NCBI GenBank assembly: GCA_002699145.1
Contig: PABK01000026.1
Span: forward strand, 62,001 to 126,000
Length of the DNA stretch: 64,000 nucleotides
Direction: 5' to 3'
Source of the DNA: Halioglobus sp.
Lineage (GTDB): Bacteria > Pseudomonadota > Gammaproteobacteria > Pseudomonadales > Halieaceae
Positions 17,852-26,689 of this stretch are shown in pieces. The notes below the pieces were generated by a model, which saw nothing but the letters and a program-made list of their open reading frames with translations, did no database searches and was not told the origin of the DNA. Within the stretch, counting starts at the first letter, position 1, and each line of letters opens with the position of its first letter. A program made the translations under genes and the position numbers.

Positions 17852-19234
17852 TCAGGTTGTGGTGGTGTCGGGCAGGGCGAAATCGCCGCCCAGCGCGCGG
17901 TACAGTTCGATGCGGTTGGCGATGACCTGGTAGTGCAGCTGGATAACCGCGGTCTGGGCGTCAAAGGCGCGCCGTTGGGCTTCCAGCACCGTGGTGTAAT
18001 CCACCAGGCCGCGTTCGTACTGTTGCAGCGACAGTTCGTAGGCAATATTGGCGTTCTGGCGCGATTCGCGCTGGGCATCCAGCTGCTGGCGCAGGGTGAG
18101 CTCCGCGCTGAGCAGGCGCTCGACCTCCGCCAGCGCCGTGTAGACCGTGTCCAGGTAGGCCTTCTCCGCCTGTACGACCCGCGCCCGGGCCTGCGCCTCC
18201 AGCGCCTGCAGCCGGCCCGCCTGGAACAGGGGTTGCGCCAGGCTGGCGCCGATACTCCAGCTGGACAGCCCGACGTCGACGAGGTTGTCCAGGTCGCCGG
18301 AGGTGCGCCCGGCGCGTCCCACCAGGGAAAAGGAGGGAAAGCGGTCCTTGTGCGCCGCCGCCAGGCCGGCGTCGGCGGCCAGTAACTCCAGCCAGGCGCC
18401 CTGGATATCGGAGCGGCGCTGCAGCAACAGCGCCGGGGTGCCCGCCGCGGTGACCGGGCGCAGCTCCGGCAGCTCGCCCTGCAGGGCCGGACCGCGACCG
18501 CTGGGGTAGCGCGCCAGCGACAGTTGTAGCGCGGCGCGCGCTTCCTGGTAGGCCTGCTGCTGGCCGGCGAGGTTGGCGCGGCTGTCAGCCACGGTGTTGC
18601 GGCTGAGGTAGACATCGCGCGCCTCGAACAGGCCGCGCCGGTAGCCCTGTTGCAGACTGGCCAGGTCGGCGCTGACGTTGTCCAGGCGCTGCGCCAGCAG
18701 CGCCTCCAGCTGCGCGTTGGCCAGGGTGCTGAACCAGCCGGTGGCGACCTCCGCCGCCAGCTGGATTTGCTGCTCGCGCAGCGCCGCCAGCGCGGCCTGC
18801 CGCTGGCGATCGGACAGCTTGCCCCAGATGTCCAGCTCCCAGTCCAGCGCCACGTCGGCCTGCCACAGTGTCACGTCCGCATTGTTGGAATCGCTGCCGT
18901 CCACCTTGCTGCGCGCGGCGCCTACTTCCGCCGACACCTGCGGCCACAGCGCCGCGGCTTCCACGGTCACGCCCTGGCGCAGCTCTTCCACCCGCGCGCG
19001 CTGTCGCGCCAGGGTGTAATTGGCGGCCTGCGATTCCGCCACCAGTTGTTCCAGTGGCGCGCTGTCCAGTTCCTGCAGCCAGCCCGCCGCGGGAGCGGTC
19101 GCGGCGGGCGCCGCGGGCTGCTGCCAGCGCTGCGGCAGCTGCGGGTCGCGGGCCTGCGGGCTGATCGCGGAGGTGGCGCAGGCGCACAGGCAGGACAGCA
19201 GCAACATGCCGCAGGGCAGGCGCAGTTGGCGCAA
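17852..19234 (-). CDS. RND efflux outer-membrane factor, TolC/NodT-type lipoprotein
   Basis: About 460 residues with two outer-membrane efflux repeats (tandem long helices, e.g. DVALDWELDIWGKLSDRQRQAALAA and SWSIGASLAQPLFQAGRLQALEA). The N-terminus is a lipoprotein signal with a Cys-rich box (LLLSCLCACATS). I place the start at the TTG at 19234, which puts the signal at the very N-terminus; an ATG at 19309 would add 25 residues ahead of it and is less likely, and an ATG at 19201 lies inside the signal. First gene of the efflux operon, divergent from the esterase gene at 19487. Confidence 0.88.
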   Translation of the reverse strand: MRQLRLPCGMLLLSCLCACATSAISPQARDPQLPQRWQQPAAPAATAPAAGWLQELDSAPLEQLVAESQAANYTLARQRARVEELRQGVTVEAAALWPQVSAEVGAARSKVDGSDSNNADVTLWQADVALDWELDIWGKLSDRQRQAALAALREQQIQLAAEVATGWFSTLANAQLEALLAQRLDNVSADLASLQQGYRRGLFEARDVYLSRNTVADSRANLAGQQQAYQEARAALQLSLARYPSGRGPALQGELPELRPVTAAGTPALLLQRRSDIQGAWLELLAADAGLAAAHKDRFPSFSLVGRAGRTSGDLDNLVDVGLSSWSIGASLAQPLFQAGRLQALEAQARARVVQAEKAYLDTVYTALAEVERLLSAELTLRQQLDAQRESRQNANIAYELSLQQYERGLVDYTTVLEAQRRAFDAQTAVIQLHYQVIANRIELYRALGGDFALPDTTTT

Positions 19235-19486
19235 AAACCGGATCCGACGTGTGGCGCGAAAATACAAGTAATCTATCCGAGACTCGACAGCGGTATATTT
19301 TATCGACAACGTCGGCCCCGCGGGCAGGTTTTACCGTTCTTTACACTGGGATACCTGCAGCGGTGAATTGTTCCCGCCGCGTCGCCGCTGCCTGGCCGGC
19401 AACCGGTCGAGCTGGCGCCGACAACGGCCGCGCCTGCTAGAATGGTAGCCTTGTGCAGAACTTCACCCGTGGAGCAGCGTTCCATC

Positions 19487-20899
19487 ATGGCCGGATTCTA
19501 TTTCTTTTTGTCGCTCGTCAGCATCGTTTGTACCTGGACCGCCATCGTGCAGGCGCGGCGCCTGTACTGGGGCGTGCCCGTTTATTTTCTCAGCGCCTGG
19601 CTCGCCGGTGAACTGGCGCTGATCCACCTGCTGTGGCAGGTGGCGCTGACGGCGATGCTGGCGTTCACCGGCGTATTCGCCGATCCGACGGCGCAGATCG
19701 GCCTGGCCCTGTTTGCCCTGTCCTGGCTGGGCCTGGTCTACCTGCACTGCCAGGCGATGGACACCCCCCTGCATCTGACCGAGGCGCTGCGCGAGGGCCT
19801 GGGCGAGCACTACCGCGCCGCGATTCCCGACGAGCGGCACGGCACCCTCAGCGACCACATCGCCACGCGCAGCTGGCTGCGCCCCTTTCATTTCCGTCGC
19901 CCCGGCGTGGTACAGCACCGCGGCATCAGTTACGGCGACGCGGGGGTGCGCAATGAACTGGACATCTACCAGCCCGAGGAGACGCGGGAAGGGGGTTATC
20001 CGGTACTGCTGCAGGTACACGGCGGCGCGTGGATGATCGGCGAGAAAGAGCAGCAGGGCAAGCCGCTGATGTACCACATGGCGCAGCGCGGCTGGATCGC
20101 CGTCGCCATCAACTACCGCCTGAGCCCGCGCGAGGCGTTCCCCGCGCACATCATCGATGTCAAGCGCGCCATCGCCTGGATTCGCGCCAATATCGCCGAG
20201 TACGGCGGCAACCCGGACTTCATCGCCATCACCGGCGGTTCGGCGGGGGGCCACCTGAGTTCGCTGGCGGCGCTGACGCCGAACCGGAAGGAGTGGCAGC
20301 CGGGCTTCGAGGAGGTGGATACCACCGTACAGGCGGCGGTTCCCTTCTACGGCGTGTATGACTTCCTCGACCGCAACGGCATCCGCGAGGAGATGTCCAT
20401 GGCCGACATGCTCACCGACCGCGTGCTGCAGTGTTCACGCGAGGAAAACCCGGAGCTGTGGGATAGCGCTTCACCGCTGAGCCAGGTGAACCCCGACGCG
20501 CCGCCGATGTTCGTCATCCACGGCACCCACGACTCGTTGGTGTGGGTGGAAGAGGCGCGCGCATTTGTCGCCGCCATGCGCGAGCAGTCGCGGCAGGCGG
20601 TGGTGTACGCGGAGTTGCCCGGGGCGCAGCACGCCTTCGAAATTTTCCACTCGGTGCGCACGGATCACAAGGCCAACGCGGTGGCGAAGTTCCTGGAGTG
20701 GGCGCACGGCCAATGGCTGGCGGCGCAGGCCAAACCCAGGGCGAAGGCGAAAGCGAAGGTCAAGCCGAAGGCCGGCGCCGCGGCGAAGAAGAAGGCTGCG
20801 GCCAGGAAGAAAGCCGCCCCGCGCAAGCCGGCGGCGACGGCGGTCGAGGATGCGCCGCAGGACGCTGCGCCGCCAGAATCCGGCGCAGGAGAATCCTAG
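19487..20899 (+). CDS. Membrane-anchored alpha/beta hydrolase (HSL-type esterase) with Lys/Ala-rich tail
   Basis: 470 residues. About three hydrophobic helices occupy residues 1-90; the hydrolase domain follows, with the oxyanion motif HGGAW (178-182), nucleophile S252 in GGSAGG, an acidic residue in HGTHDSL and a catalytic His in GAQHAFE, typical of hormone-sensitive-lipase/BD-FAE-like esterases. From about 415 the protein ends in a low-complexity tail: 15 Lys/Arg among its first 34 residues, mostly alternating with Ala and Pro (KAKAKVKPKAG), then an acidic/Pro end. Ribosome site GGAG at 19471 supports the start at 19487 rather than 19442. Substrate unknown. The upstream 250 bases to the divergent efflux operon hold a TAGAAT box at 19438-19443 without a clear -35. 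Confidence 0.85.
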   Translation: MAGFYFFLSLVSIVCTWTAIVQARRLYWGVPVYFLSAWLAGELALIHLLWQVALTAMLAFTGVFADPTAQIGLALFALSWLGLVYLHCQAMDTPLHLTEALREGLGEHYRAAIPDERHGTLSDHIATRSWLRPFHFRRPGVVQHRGISYGDAGVRNELDIYQPEETREGGYPVLLQVHGGAWMIGEKEQQGKPLMYHMAQRGWIAVAINYRLSPREAFPAHIIDVKRAIAWIRANIAEYGGNPDFIAITGGSAGGHLSSLAALTPNRKEWQPGFEEVDTTVQAAVPFYGVYDFLDRNGIREEMSMADMLTDRVLQCSREENPELWDSASPLSQVNPDAPPMFVIHGTHDSLVWVEEARAFVAAMREQSRQAVVYAELPGAQHAFEIFHSVRTDHKANAVAKFLEWAHGQWLAAQAKPRAKAKAKVKPKAGAAAKKKAAARKKAAPRKPAATAVEDAPQDAAPPESGAGES

Positions 20900-20905
20900 C
20901 GCCGC

Positions 20906-21631
20906 TCAGGCGAGGTCGCCCCAGCGCGCCTGCAGCACGGCGATGGCCGCCAGCGGCGCGGTTTCGGTACGCAGGATGCGCGGCCCCAGTTGCAGGCCGC
21001 GGAAGCCGGCGGCCTGCGCCAGCTCGACCTCGCCCTGGGAAAACCCGCCCTCGGGACCGATCAGCAGCGCGACGCGCCGCGGCGATGCGCCGGGCGCAGC
21101 GGCGTTCGCGCCCGGCTGCAGCAGCAGGCGGCAGGGCGCATCGACGCTATCCAGCCACGCCGGCAACGGCGCCAGCGGGTGAATCTCGGGCAAGTCGCAG
21201 CGGCCGCACTGCTCGCAGGCGCTGATCGCCACCTGTTGCCAGTGCCGGCGCTTTTTCTCCGCGCGCGGCGCGTTGAGCTTTACCCCGGTGCGTTCACTCA
21301 GCAACGGGCTGACGGCGGCGACGCCCAGCTCCGTGGCTTTTTGCACCACCCAGTCCATGCGCTCGCCGCGCGACACGGCGATGCCCAGGTGGATGTGCAG
21401 TGGTGACTCCGCCAGGCCCTGGCGCCGCTGCTGTGTGCGCACCGACACCGCGTGGCGGTCCAGCCCGGTGATGGTCGCCGGGTACTCGCCGCCGCGACCG
21501 TCGAACAGCAGCAGCGCGTCGCCCGTGGCCATGCGCAGTACGCGCGCAACATGCGCGGCGGGGCCGGCCTCCAGCTGGAAGTCGGCCTCCGCGTCCAGGG
21601 TCTGTGCGGTGTAGATACGGGGAATGCGCAT
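20906..21631 (-). CDS. rsmE: 16S rRNA (uracil1498-N3)-methyltransferase RsmE
   Basis: A 241-residue SPOUT-class methyltransferase. The N-terminal PUA-like domain (HVARVLRMATGDALLLFDGRGGEY) and the C-terminal knot (LLIGPEGGFSQGEVELAQAAGF, LGPRILRTETAPLAAI) are characteristic. It modifies U1498 of 16S rRNA. Converges on the esterase gene with only 6 bases between stop codons; metF lies 34 bases upstream on the same strand. Confidence 0.95.
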   Translation of the reverse strand: MRIPRIYTAQTLDAEADFQLEAGPAAHVARVLRMATGDALLLFDGRGGEYPATITGLDRHAVSVRTQQRRQGLAESPLHIHLGIAVSRGERMDWVVQKATELGVAAVSPLLSERTGVKLNAPRAEKKRRHWQQVAISACEQCGRCDLPEIHPLAPLPAWLDSVDAPCRLLLQPGANAAAPGASPRRVALLIGPEGGFSQGEVELAQAAGFRGLQLGPRILRTETAPLAAIAVLQARWGDLA

Positions 21632-21665
21632 GCGCGCATCCTACTACAGGTCGGCCAGCGCAGGC

Positions 21666-22508
21666 CTACTGTCGCAGGCCCAGGTTGTGGTAGATCTCCC
21701 GGGTCGGCTCGACCTGGTTCATGGTGTAGAAATGGATGCCGGGACAGCCGTTCTCCAGCAGTGTCTGGCACAGTTGCGTGACCACCTCGGTACCGAACTT
21801 CACCTGGCTGTCGACGTCGTCGCCGAAGCCGTCCATGCGCTGGCATATCCAGCGCGGGATTTCTGCGCCGGTATTGCCGGCGAAGCGGCGGATGTTCGCG
21901 TAGTTGGCCAGTGGCATGATGCCCGCGTAGACCGGCTTGTCGATGCCGGCGGCCGCGCACTGGTCGAGAAAATAGAAATACGACTCGACGTTGTAGAAGA
22001 ACTGCGTGATGGCGCTGTCCGCGCCGGCGTCGAACTTGCCCTTGAGAAAGCGCACATCGCTGTCGTAGTCCTTCGCCTCCGGGTGAATTTCCGGGTAGGC
22101 CGCCACCTCCAGGTGGAAGTGGTCGCCGGTACGCTCGCGGATGAACTGCACCAGCTCGTTGGCGTAGACGAGGGTTGCCCCGCCCATGCCGGAGGGCCGG
22201 TCGCCGCGCAGCGCGACGATGCGGCGCACGCCGATGTCGCGGTAGCGCTGCAACAGCTGCGCCACCGCCTCGTCGTCGGAGCCGCCGAAGCTGAGGTGCG
22301 GCGCCACCGCGATGTCCTTCTCGCGGATCGCCGACACCACCCCCAGGGTGGTGTCGCGCGTACTGCCACCGGCGCCGTAGGTCACCGAGAAAAACTCGGG
22401 TTCCAGCTCGCTCAGCGCCGGTCTGACCTCGTTCAGTAGCTTGTCCGTACCCCCCGGGGTTTTCGGCGGGAAGAACTCGAAGCTGATACGTGGTGTTTCC
22501 CTGGCCAT
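21666..22508 (-). CDS. metF: 5,10-methylenetetrahydrofolate reductase
   Basis: A 280-residue FAD-dependent TIM-barrel enzyme that supplies 5-methyltetrahydrofolate for homocysteine methylation. The N-terminal ISFEFFPPKTPGG contains the catalytic Glu, and VTYGAGGSTRD, ALRGDRP, and GADSAITQFFYN are family motifs. Length is that of the bacterial NADH-type enzyme without the eukaryotic regulatory domain. It is 13 bases downstream of ahcY on the same strand, closing the methyl cycle operon. Confidence 0.96.
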   Translation of the reverse strand: MARETPRISFEFFPPKTPGGTDKLLNEVRPALSELEPEFFSVTYGAGGSTRDTTLGVVSAIREKDIAVAPHLSFGGSDDEAVAQLLQRYRDIGVRRIVALRGDRPSGMGGATLVYANELVQFIRERTGDHFHLEVAAYPEIHPEAKDYDSDVRFLKGKFDAGADSAITQFFYNVESYFYFLDQCAAAGIDKPVYAGIMPLANYANIRRFAGNTGAEIPRWICQRMDGFGDDVDSQVKFGTEVVTQLCQTLLENGCPGIHFYTMNQVEPTREIYHNLGLRQ

Positions 22509-22521
22509 GTGGCGTCCTGCC

Positions 22522-23910
<1,389 letters not shown>

Positions 23911-23936
23911 GAGTCTGGTCCTTTGCTTACATTGTC

Positions 23937-24170
23937 GTCCCCGCGTGAGCGGGGGCTGGTGATGGTTTTGTCGCTCCTGGACCCCCGCTTGCGCGGGGGT
24001 GACGGTATTACGTCCTGGTTGCGTTTCTGGACCCCCGCCTGCGCGGGGGTGACGGTAATGGCGCCTGGTTGTGTTTCTGGGCCCCCGCTTGCGCGGGGGT
24101 GACGGTAATGGCGCCTGGTTGTGTTTCTGGACCCCCGCTTGCGCGGGGGTGACGGTAATAGCGCCTGGTA
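23937..24170. repeat. Tandem array of 50-bp units, each centred on an 8-bp-arm palindrome
   Basis: Three full units start at 23981, 24031 and 24081, a fourth partial unit at 24131, and a degenerate palindrome precedes them at 23937-23956. The period is exactly 50 bases; units two and three differ at 2 of 50 positions. Each unit contains arms ACCCCCGC and GCGGGGGT around a 4-base centre, followed by TGACGGTAATGGCGCCTGGTTGT-like sequence. The palindrome resembles the widespread proteobacterial intergenic repeat related to neisserial dRS3. It fills the metK-ahcY gap, so stem-loops would form in a metK-ahcY transcript. Confidence 0.93.
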
Positions 24171-24190
24171 CCGGGCGGCATTGGTTTTGC

Positions 24191-25354
24191 TTACAGCGCG
24201 GCCTTCAGTGCCTCCGCCTTGTCGGTTTTTTCCCAGGTGAAGTCCGCGTCCTCGCGGCCGAAATGGCCGTAGGCGGCGGTCTTCTTGTAGATCGGGCGCT
24301 TCAGGTCGAGCATGGCGATCAGACCCTTGGGGCGCAGGTCGAAGTGCTCGCGCACCAGGGCCTCGATCTTGTCGTCGGCGAGCTTGCCGGTGCCGAAGGT
24401 GTTGATGGAGATGGAGGTGGGCTCTGCCACGCCGATGGCGTAGGACACCTGGATCTCGCAGCGGTCGGCCAGGCCTGCCGCCACGATGTTCTTGGCCACG
24501 TAGCGACCGGCGTAGGCCGCGGAGCGGTCTACCTTGGACGGGTCCTTGCCGGAAAAGGCGCCGCCGCCGTGGCGCGCCATGCCGCCGTAGGTGTCGACGA
24601 TGATCTTGCGCCCGGTCAGGCCGCAGTCGCCGACCGGGCCGCCGATGACGAAGTTGCCGGTCGGGTTGATGTGATAGAGGGTGCCATCATGCAGCCACTC
24701 GGCCGGCAGCACGGGCTTGATGACGTGCTCCATGATCGCCTCGTGGATATCGGACTGGCTGATGTCGGGATCGTGTTGGGTGGACAGCACCACCGCGTCG
24801 ATGGCCGCCGGCTTGCCGCCTTCGTAGCGCAGGGTCACCTGGCTCTTGGCGTCCGGGCGCAGCCAGGACAGGGTGCCGTCCTTCATCAATTCAGCCTGCT
24901 TTTCGACCAGGCGGTGCGAGTAGTGGATGGGCGCGGGCATCAGCACCTCGGTCTCGTTGGTGGCGTAACCGAACATCAGGCCCTGGTCGCCGGCGCCCTG
25001 TTCCGCGTGGGCGCCCTCTCCCTCGGTGACACCCATGGAGATGTCCGGGGACTGCTTGCCGATGGCGTTGAGCACGGCGCAGTTGTGGCCGTCGAAACCG
25101 ACGTCGGAATTGTCGTAGCCGATCTCGTTGATGGTCGCGCGGATGGCCTCCTCGAGGTCGTCCATGGGCGTGGAGGTGGTCACCTCGCCGGCGACGATGG
25201 CCATGCCGGTCTTGACCATCGTTTCCACGGCCACGCGCGCATTGATGTCGCCCTTCAGGATGAAGTCCAGGATCGTGTCGGAAATCGCGTCCGCCATCTT
25301 GTCCGGGTGACCCGCGGAAACGGATTCTGAAGTAAATACAGCGTACTCGCTCAT
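24191..25354 (-). CDS. metK: S-adenosylmethionine synthetase
   Basis: A 387-residue enzyme forming SAM from methionine and ATP. Diagnostic segments: [16 protein letters not shown] at the N-terminus, [12 protein letters not shown] (methionine/ATP site), the P-loop-like [19 protein letters not shown] and the C-terminal [18 protein letters not shown]. Full length. It begins 5 bases downstream of the sahR stop and is surely cotranscribed with it. Confidence 0.97.
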   Translation of the reverse strand: MSEYAVFTSESVSAGHPDKMADAISDTILDFILKGDINARVAVETMVKTGMAIVAGEVTTSTPMDDLEEAIRATINEIGYDNSDVGFDGHNCAVLNAIGKQSPDISMGVTEGEGAHAEQGAGDQGLMFGYATNETEVLMPAPIHYSHRLVEKQAELMKDGTLSWLRPDAKSQVTLRYEGGKPAAIDAVVLSTQHDPDISQSDIHEAIMEHVIKPVLPAEWLHDGTLYHINPTGNFVIGGPVGDCGLTGRKIIVDTYGGMARHGGGAFSGKDPSKVDRSAAYAGRYVAKNIVAAGLADRCEIQVSYAIGVAEPTSISINTFGTGKLADDKIEALVREHFDLRPKGLIAMLDLKRPIYKKTAAYGHFGREDADFTWEKTDKAEALKAAL

Positions 25355-25359
25355 AGTGT

Positions 25360-26382
25360 TTATCCCTTTGTTGATATGTCAGGCCGGCCGAACAGCCGCA
25401 CCTGGATTTGAAAGCCGTTGCGTTGCGCCAGGTAGACGCTGGCGATATCCGTCAGTCCCGCGTCGCGGGCCCAGTTTCCCAGGTCCTCCGGTTCGAAGCC
25501 CAGCCACAGGTCGCCGCAGTTCTCCCTGGCCCAGCCCTGGTCGTGGCTGCACAGGTCGGTGACCAGCACCACGCCGCCCGGGGCGAGACAGGCCGCGACA
25601 TCGGCCAGCACTTCACCCGGCGCCGGGGTGTGGTGCAGGACCATGTTCATGACCACACAGTCGGCGCGCAGTTCGCGCAGGCGCGGGCTGCGGGTGTCAC
25701 CGCTGACGAACTCGATATTGTGCGCCGCCGCCGCGGTCTGCCGCGCCCGCTCGAGCATGCCCGGCGCGTTGTCCAGGGCCACCACGCGGTCGAACAGCGG
25801 CGCCAGCTCCAGCAGGAAGGAACCGTCCCCCGGGCCGACCTCCAGCGCGCTGCGGCGCCGCCGCAGCGGGGCGTCCAGCAGGACCTTGGCGACCACATCC
25901 GCGTACTGTGCGTAACTGGCGATCAGGTCCTGTTGCTGGCGAAACTTGTGCGCGTTGTCGCGGAAGAAGTTGTGCGAGTTCTCCTCGCGCCGGTGCTGCA
26001 GGTCGGCCAGGCGCGCGCGCACCCGCGGCGGCAGGTCGATGCGGTCCACGGTGTCGAAGATGGCGTGTTGCAGGGCCTCCAGGTCAGGGTGCTGCCCCAG
26101 CTCCGCGCGGCGGTAGAACATGTAGTTGCCCTCGCGGCGGGCGGCGACCAGCCCGGCACCGGCCAGCACCTTGAGGTGGTGGCTCAGGGCGGGTTGGCGC
26201 ATGTCGAAAATGGCGCACAGCTCGGAGACACCAAAAGAGTCGCTGCGCAGGACGCGCAGGATCAGCAGACGCAGGGTGTCGGCACTGGCCTTGCACAGGC
26301 CGGTTAGAGCGGTGAACTGCTGGTCAGGCTCTGCCGAATCCCCTGCCTCGCCCATTATTCTGGTGGTGTTTGGCGATAGCAT
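25360..26382 (-). CDS. sahR: SahR-type transcriptional regulator (ArsR winged helix fused to SAM/SAH-binding methyltransferase-like domain)
   Basis: 340 residues: an ArsR-family winged helix at about 30-100 ([26 protein letters not shown]) and a class I methyltransferase-fold domain from about 175 ([16 protein letters not shown] at 178-193). The paired metal cysteines of true ArsR (CxC) are missing, only C56 being present, which fits a metabolite sensor. Proteins with this architecture, SahR, repress methionine/SAM-cycle genes and respond to S-adenosylhomocysteine; here the gene leads metK-ahcY-metF. The promoter places +1 near 26384, so either the ATG at 26382 is leaderless or the ATG at 26355 is used; neither has a clear ribosome site. 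Confidence 0.88.
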   Translation of the reverse strand: MLSPNTTRIMGEAGDSAEPDQQFTALTGLCKASADTLRLLILRVLRSDSFGVSELCAIFDMRQPALSHHLKVLAGAGLVAARREGNYMFYRRAELGQHPDLEALQHAIFDTVDRIDLPPRVRARLADLQHRREENSHNFFRDNAHKFRQQQDLIASYAQYADVVAKVLLDAPLRRRRSALEVGPGDGSFLLELAPLFDRVVALDNAPGMLERARQTAAAAHNIEFVSGDTRSPRLRELRADCVVMNMVLHHTPAPGEVLADVAACLAPGGVVLVTDLCSHDQGWARENCGDLWLGFEPEDLGNWARDAGLTDIASVYLAQRNGFQIQVRLFGRPDISTKG

Positions 26383-26390
26383 GGGCGGGG

Positions 26391-26419
26391 AGTCTAGCAG
26401 GCCTTTCCAGCTGCATCAA
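26391..26419 (-). promoter_or_regulatory. sahR promoter (sigma-70 type)
   Basis: On the minus strand TTGATG (-35, 26414-26419) and TAGACT (-10, 26391-26396) are separated by exactly 17 bases. The expected start point is near 26384, only about two bases before the first in-frame ATG. The -35 lies inside the adjacent palindrome at 26415-26430. Confidence 0.65.
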
Positions 26420-26430
26420 AATATTTCGAT
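26415..26430. promoter_or_regulatory. Candidate SahR operator, 16-bp near-perfect palindrome
   Basis: ATCAAAATATTTCGAT equals its own reverse complement at 14 of 16 positions and stands out as AT-rich in a GC-rich genome. It overlaps the sahR -35 box, the position expected for an autorepressor, and is also upstream of the divergent tkt. Assignment to SahR is by position and symmetry. The remaining part of the 307-base sahR-tkt gap holds a possible hairpin in the tkt leader and nothing else recognisable. Confidence 0.6.
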
Positions 26431-26609
26431 ATAGAAATGTGAACCCGGTCGCAGAACAATCTGTATCGCCTAAACCTCATATTTTACAGGGAGATACAAT
26501 CCCCGGCTTAGCTGGCGTCGATGCGGGTCCCGCTGAAAAACCCCGACTTTTGAGTGTCTTCAGGGTTCGTGGCGGTCAGGCCTCCCTGCTTCGCGACCCG
26601 CGGCCCCCT

Positions 26610-26666
26610 GGCGAATTTTCCACCGTTTCGATTGCCCCGGGCAGCCGCTTACGGGAAAATAGCGCC
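26610..26666 (+). promoter_or_regulatory. Long inverted repeat in the tkt leader
   Basis: GGCG-A-ATTTTCC (26610-26621) pairs with GGAAAAT-AG-CGCC (26654-26666): 11 base pairs with a small internal loop, around a 32-base loop. It ends about 10 bases before the AGGAG ribosome site of tkt, so it could influence translation. No match to a known riboswitch class is recognised. Confidence 0.35.
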
Positions 26667-26689
26667 CCCACGAGCAGGAGCCCCCCGCA

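Noticed and set aside
23911-23936. SAH riboswitch before ahcY
   Set aside because: The short leader lacks the conserved GC-rich motif of that class; it is occupied by the palindromic repeats.
23937-24170. Possible CRISPR array
   Set aside because: The units repeat over their full 50 bases with no unique spacers, and no cas genes are nearby.
24071-25330. Long open frames opposite metK, fba/pgk, metX and other genes (up to about 700 codons)
   Set aside because: They lie antisense to clear family genes, have Ala/Arg/Gly/His-rich compositions typical of high-GC shadow frames and match no family.
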